The position numbers and the translations under genes are program-made. The notes below the pieces were generated by a model. The model ran no database searches. It was not told the origin of the DNA and saw nothing but the letters and a program-made list of their open reading frames with translations. From an uncultured Alphaproteobacteria bacterium (GTDB lineage: Bacteria > Pseudomonadota > Alphaproteobacteria > RF32 > CAG-239): a stretch of DNA of 64,000 nucleotides. Position 1 is the stretch's first letter, and each line of letters opens with the position of its first letter. Below are positions 34,083-42,074 of this stretch, piece after piece. Where the stretch lies: contig CALXYB010000001.1 in NCBI GenBank assembly GCA_944392835.1, forward strand, positions 62,001 through 126,000, read 5' to 3'.

Positions 34083-35399
34083 ATGACATTTTTGCCACAA
34101 GAAATCATCCGCAAAAAACGCAATCACCAAACTCTTACAAAAGAAGAGATAAGCTTTTTCATAAAAGGCGTAACCGATGGCTCTATTGTTGATGCCCAAA
34201 CCGCAGCTCTAACCATGGCCATTTTTCTCAATGGCTTTTCCAAGGAAGAAACCACTGCCCTAACCTTAAATATGCGCGATTCCGGCGATGTTCTGGATTG
34301 GTCTGAGGTCAATGGTCCGATTCTAGATAAACATTCCTCGGGCGGTGTCGGTGATAAAGTAAGCTTGATGCTAGCCCCGATGATTGCTGCTTGCGGCGGA
34401 TTCGTTCCGATGATTTCCGGTCGCGGACTAGGCCACACCGGCGGAACTTTAGACAAGTTTGATTCCATCCCCGGCTATCAAACAGCTCCGAGCAATGAAC
34501 TCTTCCGCAAAACGGTTAAGGAAGTTGGTTGCGCCATCATCGGACAAACAGGAAACTTAGCTCCTGCAGATAAAAAGATTTATGCCATCCGCGATGTTTG
34601 CGGCACGGTTGAATCCGTGGAGCTGATAACCGCCTCTATTCTATCCAAGAAACTTGCGGCCGGACTTGATTGTTTGGTAATGGATTTAAAATGCGGCAAC
34701 GGTGCTTTTATGGACAGCTTAGAAAACGCGCGCAAATTGGCTCACTCCATTGTTGATGTCGCCAATGCGGCAGGCACTAAAACTTCAGCAATTTTAACCG
34801 ATATGAATCAGGTTTTGGGACGCAATGTCGGCAATGCTTTGGAAGTTTTGGAGGCAGTTAATTACCTCAAAGGTATTGATGTTGACCCAAGGCTTCATCA
34901 AGTAACCATCGCGCTTTGTGCCGAACTTCTTGTTTCCGCAAATCTTGCCGAAAATAAAGCTCAAGCCGAAGCAAAATTGCAAAAAGCCTTGGATTCGGGG
35001 CAGGCTTTGGAGATTTTTGCGCATATGGTTTCAGCCTTGGGCGGACCTAAAGACTTCTGCGATTCCCCGAACAAATATCTGCCGCATGCCGCTTTGGTAA
35101 AACCTGTGTTTGCAGATAAATCCGGCTGGGTTACGAATATGCAAACCCGCAACATCGGCTTAAGTGTCATTGGCTTAAAAGGCGGACGCATTACGCCGGA
35201 GCAAAATCTTGATTACGCGACCGGCTATACCGAATTTTGCCAAATCGGCGAATATGTTGATGAGAACAAACCCTTGGCTGTTATTCACGCTCAGGACGAA
35301 AATTCTTGGCAACAAGCCGCTGATGAGCTCAAACGCAACATAAGCATTTCAGAGCAAAAACCGACCGAAAATCCGGTCATTATGGAACATATTTCATAA
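34083..35399 (+). CDS. deoA: Thymidine phosphorylase
   Basis: DeoA splits thymidine and deoxyuridine into base and deoxyribose-1-phosphate. The glycosyl-transferase-3 signatures KHSSGGVGDK and the SGRGLGHTGGTLDK segment are intact, and the C-terminal pyrimidine phosphorylase domain is present. ATG 34083 follows GAGAGG, one base after the deoC stop; a longer in-frame start overlaps deoC and is less likely. Confidence 0.95.
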   Translation: MTFLPQEIIRKKRNHQTLTKEEISFFIKGVTDGSIVDAQTAALTMAIFLNGFSKEETTALTLNMRDSGDVLDWSEVNGPILDKHSSGGVGDKVSLMLAPMIAACGGFVPMISGRGLGHTGGTLDKFDSIPGYQTAPSNELFRKTVKEVGCAIIGQTGNLAPADKKIYAIRDVCGTVESVELITASILSKKLAAGLDCLVMDLKCGNGAFMDSLENARKLAHSIVDVANAAGTKTSAILTDMNQVLGRNVGNALEVLEAVNYLKGIDVDPRLHQVTIALCAELLVSANLAENKAQAEAKLQKALDSGQALEIFAHMVSALGGPKDFCDSPNKYLPHAALVKPVFADKSGWVTNMQTRNIGLSVIGLKGGRITPEQNLDYATGYTEFCQIGEYVDENKPLAVIHAQDENSWQQAADELKRNISISEQKPTENPVIMEHIS

Positions 35400-35412
35400 A
35401 AGGAGAACACAG

Positions 35413-36606
35413 ATGGGACGCGCCATAATTTTAATGATGGATTCTTTCGGTATCGGCGGAGCGCCGGATGCTGCCAAATTCAACAATCAGGGAGCCGACA
35501 CTTTCGGACATATTGCGGCATCTTTCCCTAACCTCAAAATTCCTAATCTTTGCGGATTAGGTTTATGTCAGGCGGCTGAGCTTGCAACCGGCAACGAACC
35601 CAAATTGGAAGCGCAAGAAGAAAGCAAACTGGGTCTTCCTTCTGCTTATGGCTGTATGAAAGAAATCAGTGCCGATAAAGACACTGTTTCCGGACATTGG
35701 GAGCTTGCCGGTCTGCCCAACCTCAAAGGCTGGGGACATTTTCCGCCAAACTATCCCTCTTTCCCGGATGACCTTATTGCCAACATCTGCCAAGAAGCCG
35801 GCTTAAAAGGAATTTTAGGCAACAAAGCCGCTTCCGGCACGGTCATCATTCAGGAGCTCGGTGAGGAACACATCGCAACGGGCAAACCCATATTTTATAC
35901 CTCTGCCGACAGCAATATGCAAATTGCCGCGCATCAGGAACATTTTGGCTTGGAAAGGCTGTACGAACTATGCCGCGTTGCCTATAAATATGTTCAACCC
36001 TATAACATCGGGCGCATTATAGCCCGTCCTTTTATAGGTGAAAAAGCCGGTGAATTTACCCGCACCAAATTCCGCCGTGACTATACGGCACAACCTTTTG
36101 GTCCGACTTTGCTGGACCAGCTCAAAACCGCCGGCAAAGAAGTCGTTGCCATCGGCGCGATTAATGATATTTACGCGCATCGGGGCATAACCAAAGAAGT
36201 ACACGGCGCAGGCTTGGAAGAACTTTGGAACTTAACGCTTGAAGCTATGCAAAACACCCCGGACGGCAGCCTGATTTTCACCAACTTTGAAGATTTTGAC
36301 ATGCTCTGGGGACACCGCCGCAATGTCAAAGGCTATGCCGAAGGTCTGGAATATTTTGACTCTCGTCTGCCCGAGATTTTGCCGCATTTAAGAGATGATG
36401 ACATTTTGTTCATCACGGCCGACCATGGCAACGACCCGACTTATGAAGGCACCGACCACACCCGCGAACAAGTTCCTATCTTGATGTTTGGCAAAAAAGT
36501 TAAAGCGCGTTGTTTGGGTCAAAGACAAACCTATGCCGACCTCGGCCAAAGCATCGCCGCTTATTTGAGCATTGCACCTCTGGCCTATGGGGAGAGTTTT
36601 CTCTGA
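35413..36606 (+). CDS. deoB: Phosphopentomutase
   Basis: DeoB interconverts (deoxy)ribose-1- and 5-phosphate, the step between the phosphorylases and DeoC. The metal-binding MMDSFGIGG at the N-terminus, the phospho-threonine region DKDTVSGHWE and the C-terminal DHGNDPTYEGTDHTRE with its metal ligands mark the alkaline-phosphatase fold. Length (397) is typical. AAGGAG precedes the ATG. Confidence 0.96.
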   Translation: MGRAIILMMDSFGIGGAPDAAKFNNQGADTFGHIAASFPNLKIPNLCGLGLCQAAELATGNEPKLEAQEESKLGLPSAYGCMKEISADKDTVSGHWELAGLPNLKGWGHFPPNYPSFPDDLIANICQEAGLKGILGNKAASGTVIIQELGEEHIATGKPIFYTSADSNMQIAAHQEHFGLERLYELCRVAYKYVQPYNIGRIIARPFIGEKAGEFTRTKFRRDYTAQPFGPTLLDQLKTAGKEVVAIGAINDIYAHRGITKEVHGAGLEELWNLTLEAMQNTPDGSLIFTNFEDFDMLWGHRRNVKGYAEGLEYFDSRLPEILPHLRDDDILFITADHGNDPTYEGTDHTREQVPILMFGKKVKARCLGQRQTYADLGQSIAAYLSIAPLAYGESFL

Positions 36607-37361
36607 TGTCTTGGTTTGCGCCAAATCTGGCTAAAGAAAAACATTGTTTTTTTGACCGCAAAGGCGGCGTGTCGCAAGGACGCTATGCCGAATTAAATGT
36701 CAACCGCAAGAGCTTGGACAAGCCGGAAAATATTATTAAAAATCTGAACCTTGCCGCCACATATTTTGCTCTGACATCAAAAAACTTGGCCATGCCTTGC
36801 CAAGGTGTCAGCAATCATGCTGTCTTTATTGATAAGCCCTCGCTTTTTGAACAAGAAGCTGATGCTTTCGTAACCAACCGAAAAGACATTTTGCTCGGCA
36901 TAACCACCGCGGACTGCGCTCCGGTTTTGTTTGCCGACAAGCAACAAGGCATCATCGGCGCAGCCCATGCCGGCTGGCGCGGCGCGGTAAAAGGTATTAT
37001 GGAAAATACCTTAAATTTGATGATGGAATGTGGAGCAAAATTAGAAAATATTGCCGCGGCCATTGGTCCTTGCCTGCAAAAAAAATCCTTTGCCGCCAAA
37101 GAAGATATGCGTCAGAAATTTTTGCACCAAGACGAGGAAAACAAACGTTTTTTTGAACAAGTTGATGCAGAATCTTATCTTTTTGATATGGAGCAATATC
37201 TGATTTTTCGCCTACGCAAATTCGGGATAAGCAATATTTCCGCCTCAGGCATTGATACCTATACTTCGGCAGACTATTTCAGCTACCGCCGCGAATGCCA
37301 CAAAAACACCATCACCCAAAAAGCCGACTTCCCCATTCAGTTATCAACCATCAGATTATAA
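36606..37361 (+). CDS. pgeF: PgeF/YfiH laccase-domain purine nucleoside-type enzyme
   Basis: YfiH-family proteins are multi-copper-oxidase-like folds now known to act on purine nucleosides or to edit peptidoglycan precursors. The signature ITTADCAPVLFAD and AHAGWRGAVKGI give the zinc site (Cys and His ligands), and the C-terminal TYTSADYFSYRRE is typical. ATG 36606 overlaps the deoB stop (TGATG). Its place at the end of the nucleoside operon favours a nucleoside role here, but both activities are possible. Confidence 0.85.
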   Translation: MSWFAPNLAKEKHCFFDRKGGVSQGRYAELNVNRKSLDKPENIIKNLNLAATYFALTSKNLAMPCQGVSNHAVFIDKPSLFEQEADAFVTNRKDILLGITTADCAPVLFADKQQGIIGAAHAGWRGAVKGIMENTLNLMMECGAKLENIAAAIGPCLQKKSFAAKEDMRQKFLHQDEENKRFFEQVDAESYLFDMEQYLIFRLRKFGISNISASGIDTYTSADYFSYRRECHKNTITQKADFPIQLSTIRL

Positions 37362-37425
37362 AAACTTTATTTTGCGGGAAAATTAGGCTACTATGAGCCA
37401 AGGTTAAATCTAAAGAAGAAAGTTT

Positions 37426-38598
37426 ATGGCACCACTTGGCAAATTTACATTATCGGTTATCGGACTGCGCCTGTTCGGTGCTGCTGGTTTTTTTTGGGGA
37501 ATGTTCCTCGGACATTTGTTGGTTGACCACTCCATCGTCAACAAATGGATTCAAAATCGCTTAAGCGAGCTGGACGACAATCTGCGCTTGCTCTTGCCTT
37601 ATGGTTTTTATAAATATTATTGCCGTTTGGATGACAACCTTTTCGGCAAACTTTGGGGCGCAATTCTCGGTGCCGTAACTTTCGGTTGGGGCGGCTTCAT
37701 CACGCTGTTCATTTTGGGGCATATTTTGTTTGATATCCGCAACAACACCCTTGTCAAAGATACCAAAAAAGGTTTTGAACATTTTTGGAACCGCCATTGG
37801 GGCAAAATATTGGGCTTCATACTGGGCTATTCTCTGCACAACGAAATTGTGCTTTTTGCGGGCATCATCATCGGCTTTTTTGCCGACCTCTACCGTTTGG
37901 AAGGCACATGGCGCAATAAGCTGAAAATAAATTGGCTGCTTGGCTTTTGGTCAAAGATTAATCCGTTAAAGTTGGCTCTGCATTCCGCAGAGGCTCGTAA
38001 AGTTTCGCTCATTCAGTCTATGGCAGGGCTTTCCGCCAAAGTTGCCAAAGCTGACGGACAAGTCAGCGAAAACGAGATTAGCACCTTTAAGAAGATTTTT
38101 GACATTCAGGCCGGCAACAATGACAAAATTGCCCGCATTTTTAACACCGCCAAACAATCCGCCGATGATTTTGAACCCTATGCTTTTCAGCTTCGCTTGC
38201 TTGCCAAAGATGACCTCAACCTGCAGGAAAGTATCATTGAAAATCTGTTCAAAATCGCGGTTGCCGATGGTCGTTGCGGAGATGCCGTTTTGCACATCAT
38301 CCGCTCGGTTGCTCTGATTATAGAACTACCGGAAGGCAACTTTGAAGCCATCCGCAAAAATTTTGAGGTTCGCACCCAAGCCTCATCGCTCAATGACTAT
38401 TATGCTGTTTTGGGTGTCTGGTGCAATGCCAGCAACGCCGAAATCAAACAACGCTGGAAAGAGCTGATTAACCAATATCACCCAGACCGCGCACAGGCCA
38501 AAGGCGCAGACCAAAACACCATAGAGGCTTATACGATTAAAATGGCGGAAATCAACAACGCCTACCAAAATATTATGAAAAGTCGCAAAACCATTTAG
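37426..38598 (+). CDS. Membrane-anchored TerB-DnaJ (DjlA-like) co-chaperone
   Basis: The 390-residue protein has three or more hydrophobic segments in the N-terminal half (about 8-30, 75-100, 125-150) built from similar glycine-rich units ending in GHLLVD or GHILFD, then a TerB-like helical domain (about 190-310), then a C-terminal J-domain (about 325-390) with the HPD motif in YHPDRAQ. The order resembles DjlA, an inner-membrane J-protein that stimulates DnaK, though DjlA has one N-terminal helix. ATG 37426 follows AAAGAAAG. It is on the same strand as the operon above with a 64-bp gap. Confidence 0.85.
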   Translation: MAPLGKFTLSVIGLRLFGAAGFFWGMFLGHLLVDHSIVNKWIQNRLSELDDNLRLLLPYGFYKYYCRLDDNLFGKLWGAILGAVTFGWGGFITLFILGHILFDIRNNTLVKDTKKGFEHFWNRHWGKILGFILGYSLHNEIVLFAGIIIGFFADLYRLEGTWRNKLKINWLLGFWSKINPLKLALHSAEARKVSLIQSMAGLSAKVAKADGQVSENEISTFKKIFDIQAGNNDKIARIFNTAKQSADDFEPYAFQLRLLAKDDLNLQESIIENLFKIAVADGRCGDAVLHIIRSVALIIELPEGNFEAIRKNFEVRTQASSLNDYYAVLGVWCNASNAEIKQRWKELINQYHPDRAQAKGADQNTIEAYTIKMAEINNAYQNIMKSRKTI

Positions 38599-38607
38599 GA
38601 TAAAAAT

Positions 38608-39336
38608 ATGCAGGAGCTTCCCCTTCCCCATTACAATGAGCGCAAAACACCGATAGATATGCTGGTGCTCCATGCCACCTGCCATGATAATGCGCAAGAT
38701 GTTTTTGCAAGCCTAAACAAGCTGGAGCTAAGCTGCCACTACTTCATAGACCCGCAAGGAAACATTACGCGTATGGTTAATGACGAGCACCGCGCTTGGC
38801 ATGCGGGGCTTGGCTATTGGCGGGGGATTGACACGGATTTAAACTCCCATTCCATCGGCATAGAAATCGGCAATATGAGCTTGGGGCAAAAGGCTTTTCC
38901 TGCCCAACAAATCCAAAATCTTATTCCGCTCTGTCAGGAAATCATCAAAAAATACAACATCAAACCGCATAATGTCGTTGCCCATTCAGACATCGCCCCC
39001 ACACGCAAACCCGACCCCGGAAAATGCTTTCCATGGCAAGAACTCGCAAAAGCGGGGATTGGTCTGTGGTATGATATAAAAAATGCGGATTTGGTGGAAG
39101 AAGACAATCCACAAGAGTTGCTCAAAATCATCGGTTATGATACCGGAGATGAAGAAAAAACCATCGCTTCGGCTTATGCTTTCCGCCGCCGCTTTCTGCC
39201 GGAAGAAGTCGCCGAAGATAATGACATCCAACATTTGGTAGACAATGTTTATCCCAGAGGCAAAAAAGAACTCCTAAGCGGCAAAAAATTTTTGCAAACC
39301 CTAAAAACCGTTGCTTATACCTATAGCAAAGCCTAA
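38608..39336 (+). CDS. N-acetylmuramoyl-L-alanine amidase (AmpD type)
   Basis: An Amidase_2 domain cleaves muramic acid from the stem peptide. His22 (VLHATCH), a second His in WHAGLGYWRG and HSDIAPTRKPDPG supply the zinc site. No signal peptide is present, so it likely acts in the cytoplasm on recycled anhydromuropeptides, like AmpD. About 60 residues after the core form a helical domain resembling a peptidoglycan-binding fold. It fits with the LD-carboxypeptidase and Mur ligase near 58 kb. Confidence 0.88.
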   Translation: MQELPLPHYNERKTPIDMLVLHATCHDNAQDVFASLNKLELSCHYFIDPQGNITRMVNDEHRAWHAGLGYWRGIDTDLNSHSIGIEIGNMSLGQKAFPAQQIQNLIPLCQEIIKKYNIKPHNVVAHSDIAPTRKPDPGKCFPWQELAKAGIGLWYDIKNADLVEEDNPQELLKIIGYDTGDEEKTIASAYAFRRRFLPEEVAEDNDIQHLVDNVYPRGKKELLSGKKFLQTLKTVAYTYSKA

Positions 39337-39345
39337 ATTTCTTCA

Positions 39346-39373
39346 TTGAAAATTAGCAAATAATCCTTATAAT
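39346..39373 (+). promoter_or_regulatory. Promoter of the structured RNA
   Basis: TTGAAA, a 16-base spacer and a perfect TATAAT. The expected start near 39380 coincides with the first hairpin of the RNA. Confidence 0.7.
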
Positions 39374-39379
39374 CTTTTC

Positions 39380-39560
39380 TGCCGACAGATATGGTTAGTC
39401 TGTAGGCGGAGTATGACAGCTCCTTACTTAGAACCAATAATAACCTCCTGCTTATGGAGGATGGTGCGATATAAGCCGCTTTTGCGGACGAATAAGCACG
39501 CTGACTAAGTACAGCTGTCAACTCCTCCGCTCTCTCCCGAGAGCGGTTTTGTTTTTTTTT
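39380..39560 (+). ncRNA. Structured RNA with terminator, upstream of an HTH-like gene
   Basis: I do not recognise the family. Predicted parts in order: hairpin GCC-ACAGA/TCTGT-GGC (39381-39407); a long closing stem GACAGCT (39415) with AGCTGTC (39513) and ACTTAG (39426) with CTAAGT (39505); inside it hairpin CCTCC/GGAGG (39444-39460) and stem GTGC/GCAC with CCGC-TTTT-GCGG (39464-39499); then terminator CCGCTCTC-TCCC-GAGAGCGG with a T-run (39527-39560). The GGAGG could instead pair with CCTCC at 39524-39528, which would break the terminator, so it may be a leader attenuator as well as a free small RNA. Confidence 0.7.
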
Positions 39561-39584
39561 ACAAAACAACAGGAGTTGAACATT

Positions 39585-39824
39585 ATGAACGAAATTACAA
39601 AATCACATATCCGAACCGAATTTTTTAAAGAACTCGGTTTTGCGCTCTGGCAAGAGAGACGTAACAATCGCCACAACCTTATAAAAGTTGCACAAAAATC
39701 AAAACTTCCTCAAGGTCTGATAGACCAAATGGAAAGAGGAATTTGCAAAGACATTCATAAATATTTCCGCCTTTACACTTTGTATCAAAAAAAGATAAAA
39801 ATAAGCCTGATAAACAAAGATTAA
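39585..39824 (+). CDS. Small HTH-like protein
   Basis: This 79-residue basic protein is chosen to start at ATG 39585, with AGGAG nine bases upstream; an upstream in-frame start would add a poor N-terminus inside the RNA terminator. The middle (ALWQERRNNRHNLIKVAQKSKLPQGLIDQMERG) resembles a Cro/CI-type helix-turn-helix: an arginine-rich first helix, LIKVAQKSKL as helix 2, and LIDQMERG as the helix 3-4 turn. No other domain is present. It lies just after the structured RNA and may be regulated by, or regulate, it. The gene ends in its own terminator. Confidence 0.6.
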   Translation: MNEITKSHIRTEFFKELGFALWQERRNNRHNLIKVAQKSKLPQGLIDQMERGICKDIHKYFRLYTLYQKKIKISLINKD

Positions 39825-39852
39825 AAAAAAGCTCCCTTTCGGGAGCTTTTTT
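39824..39852. terminator. Bidirectional terminator between the HTH-like gene and tolB
   Basis: AAGCTCCC-TTTC-GGGAGCTT with A- and T-runs on both sides. Confidence 0.9.
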
Positions 39853-39855
39853 AGT

Positions 39856-41169
39856 TTAAGGCAACAACGGCGACCAAGCAGGGTCTGAAGCCTCCGCCGG
39901 TGTAACAATCATCCGCTCGTTATATCCGGTCAGGTCAATAGAGTAAAGTTTGACCGGCGCGTTGCGGCGTGATGTTCCCTTGTCCTGACGGAAATACATC
40001 AGCACACGACCGTTCGGCGACCAAGTCGGACCTTCAACCAAATAGCCGCTGGCCAACAAACGCTCTCCGCTACCATCAGGATACATAACACCGATATAAA
40101 ACTGACCGTTAGCCATTTTTGTAAAGGCGATATAGTCTCCTCTGGGCGACCAGACAGGGGTTGCATAACGTCCCGTACCAAAGCTGATACGATGCACATC
40201 GGAACCATCCGCATTCATCACATAAAGTTGTTGGTTTCCGCCTCTGTCAGAGTTAAATACGATTTGGCTGCCGTCCGGCGAATAACTTGGTGATGTATCA
40301 ATTGCCGAACCTGAGGTCAAACGCTTACTGGTACGCTTTTTCAAATCCATTTCATAGATATTTGTGCGACCGTTGTTAGCATAGCTGAGCAAAACCTTGC
40401 TGCTGTCCGGAGAGAAGCGCGGCGCAAAAGTCATACCGGGGAAAGAACCCAAGAGCTCTTGCTTGCCTGTCTCAATATCCAAAATATAAACTTTCGGCAT
40501 TGCTCCGGCATAAGACATATAAGTAACTTTTTGCAAGTTTGGCGAGAAACGCGGTGTTAAGGCCATTGCTGCGCCGGAGGTCAAAAACTTGTGGTTTTCG
40601 CCGTCTTGGTCCATAATCGCCAAACGCTTAATACGCTTGGTGGCAGGACCAGTTTCCGAGACATAAACGATTCTTGTATCAAAATAACCTTTTTCACCGG
40701 TTAAGCGTTCATAAATCGCATCGGCAATAACATGCGCCACACGCCGCCAGTTATCTTTGGTCGTGGTAAAGGATTGTCCTTTGAGTTGGTTTTCGGCATA
40801 AACATCCCATAATCTAAATTCCACGCGCAAAGTATTGGGATCAACTTCTTTGATAGCACTTTGTACCAAAGCATGCGCCTGAATAGCCTTCCAATCCACA
40901 AAATTTGGCTGTTCGTCAATAGATGTCAGCTCCTGAATATAGCTGTTTTCGGGAATAATCCGAAACAAACCGGAGCGCTCCAAATCCGCAATGACCACAT
41001 CACGAATTTTGCCGGCATATTGCCCAACCCAAAAGCCTTCATGAATCATCTCAGGAAAAGCCAATGGCAACGGATCGCGCATTGCACCGGTAACATCAAT
41101 CTGCAACTCGGCACGCGCCGGAGCTACAAACAAACACATAACAAGAGCCAAAACATATTTTAACTTCAT
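39856..41169 (-). CDS. tolB: Tol-Pal system protein TolB
   Basis: TolB is a periplasmic beta-propeller protein that cycles between Pal and TolA. A signal peptide (cleavage after ARA, about residue 20) is followed by an N-terminal domain and then WD40-like/PD40 repeats recognisable as repeated FSPDS, YSPDG and WSPRG units. ATG 41169 has GGAG just upstream; the longer in-frame start adds a second hydrophobic stretch and is unlikely. Pal and CpoB are encoded about 30 kb away, so the tol-pal cluster is split; tolQRA are not in the window. Confidence 0.95.
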   Translation of the reverse strand: MKLKYVLALVMCLFVAPARAELQIDVTGAMRDPLPLAFPEMIHEGFWVGQYAGKIRDVVIADLERSGLFRIIPENSYIQELTSIDEQPNFVDWKAIQAHALVQSAIKEVDPNTLRVEFRLWDVYAENQLKGQSFTTTKDNWRRVAHVIADAIYERLTGEKGYFDTRIVYVSETGPATKRIKRLAIMDQDGENHKFLTSGAAMALTPRFSPNLQKVTYMSYAGAMPKVYILDIETGKQELLGSFPGMTFAPRFSPDSSKVLLSYANNGRTNIYEMDLKKRTSKRLTSGSAIDTSPSYSPDGSQIVFNSDRGGNQQLYVMNADGSDVHRISFGTGRYATPVWSPRGDYIAFTKMANGQFYIGVMYPDGSGERLLASGYLVEGPTWSPNGRVLMYFRQDKGTSRRNAPVKLYSIDLTGYNERMIVTPAEASDPAWSPLLP

Positions 41170-41275
41170 TATCTCTCCTTCAGGAAAAAGAATTTTACTT
41201 GTGCAAAATAGTAGTATAATATTCTTAAAAATCAATTAGCAAATAACCGCGATTTTATGAATTAAAAGAGGATAA

Positions 41276-41734
41276 ATGAATATAAAAGAATTTAAGGCAT
41301 CTCTTCCGGCATACCGTGCCCTCATCGGTTTTGACTATGGTGCAAAGAGGTTAGGCGTTGCCGTATCAGACTTATTGCTTACTGTTGCCACCTCTTATAA
41401 GATAATTCAAAGAGAAAGTTTTGCTAAAGATTTGGCTGAAATCAAAAAGATTATTGCCGAGAAGGAAGTCGGCGGCATCGTCTTTGGTTTGCCTTTGCAG
41501 ATGAACGGCGAAGAAGGAGAGATAGCCAAAGAGGTCCGCCATTTTGCCGAAAAATTAAGCAAAGAAATAAATTTACCAATCTTCTTTTGGGATGAGCGTT
41601 TATCTTCTTCTGCAATGGAAAATTTTTTGATAAAAGAAGTTGATATGTCCCGAGGCAAAAGAAAGAAGGTTTTAGATGCTTCCGCCGCCGCCTATATTTT
41701 GCAAGGCGTGCTGGACGCACTCCGATTCGCCTAA
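41276..41734 (+). CDS. ruvX: YqgF/RuvX family RNase H-like protein
   Basis: RuvX (YqgF) has an RNase H fold and acts on rRNA processing or Holliday junctions. The catalytic acid in GFDYGAKRLGVAVSD, the FGLPLQMNGEEG loop, the FWDERLSS motif and the C-terminal DASAAAYILQGVLD are all present. Length (152) is typical. The 3' end is followed by the repeat-element locus at 41.74-42.07 kb. Confidence 0.93.
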   Translation: MNIKEFKASLPAYRALIGFDYGAKRLGVAVSDLLLTVATSYKIIQRESFAKDLAEIKKIIAEKEVGGIVFGLPLQMNGEEGEIAKEVRHFAEKLSKEINLPIFFWDERLSSSAMENFLIKEVDMSRGKRKKVLDASAAAYILQGVLDALRFA

Positions 41735-41740
41735 CAAAAA

Positions 41741-41848
41741 CATTAGGCACAAACTCAATATATGCATATTGGAAGCAACGCGGTTCAGCAATGGTTCGCG
41801 CCGCAGTCATTGCCGCGGTCAAGCTGGCAACAGCTTGCAAACTTTTTG
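41741..41848 (-). repeat. H-element extended module, copy D
   Basis: Shares TATGCATATTGGAAGCAACG and CGGTTCA with the other modules, the block GCCGCGGTCAAGCTGG, and the hairpin CAAGCTG-GCAA-CAGCTTG. It runs straight into core D. Confidence 0.85.
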
Positions 41849-42074
41849 AAAAGTTTGGAGAACGAGGTAAATAATAAGAAATAAAGGCGAAAGTACCCTG
41901 CCGCAAAAGAAAGCACCCAAATGTGCTTTCTTTAAGGAAAAGCAATGAGACTTTCCTTTGTTAGAATGCGACAGCTTTCGCAACAAAGGTATAGTCGGAA
42001 TTGGTACAAAGAGGTACGTGAGGAAACTTTCGCCCTGCAATTTCTGTATTAGTTACCCGTTATACAAACTTTTT
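41849..42074 (-). repeat. H-element, full copy D with internal insertion, abutting the lepA stop codon
   Basis: Outer arms AAAAGTTTG/CAAACTTTTT, second block GTAA/GTAA and inner stem GGCGAAAGT/ACTTTCGCC match copy E, but about 108 bases (41896-42003) replace the left side of the tip. The lepA stop TAA (42073-42075) overlaps the right end. Confidence 0.9.
41896..42003. repeat. Two-hairpin insert within copy D
   Basis: The insert holds hairpin GAAAGCAC/GTGCTTTC (41909-41930) and a nested hairpin CCTTTGTT with AACAAAGG enclosing GCGA/TCGC (41955-41989). It is absent from the closely related copy E. I see no other copy in the window. Confidence 0.75.

Noticed and set aside
39333-39569. 78-residue minus-strand ORF through the structured RNA
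   Set aside because: Overlaps promoter, stems and terminator; no support for translation.
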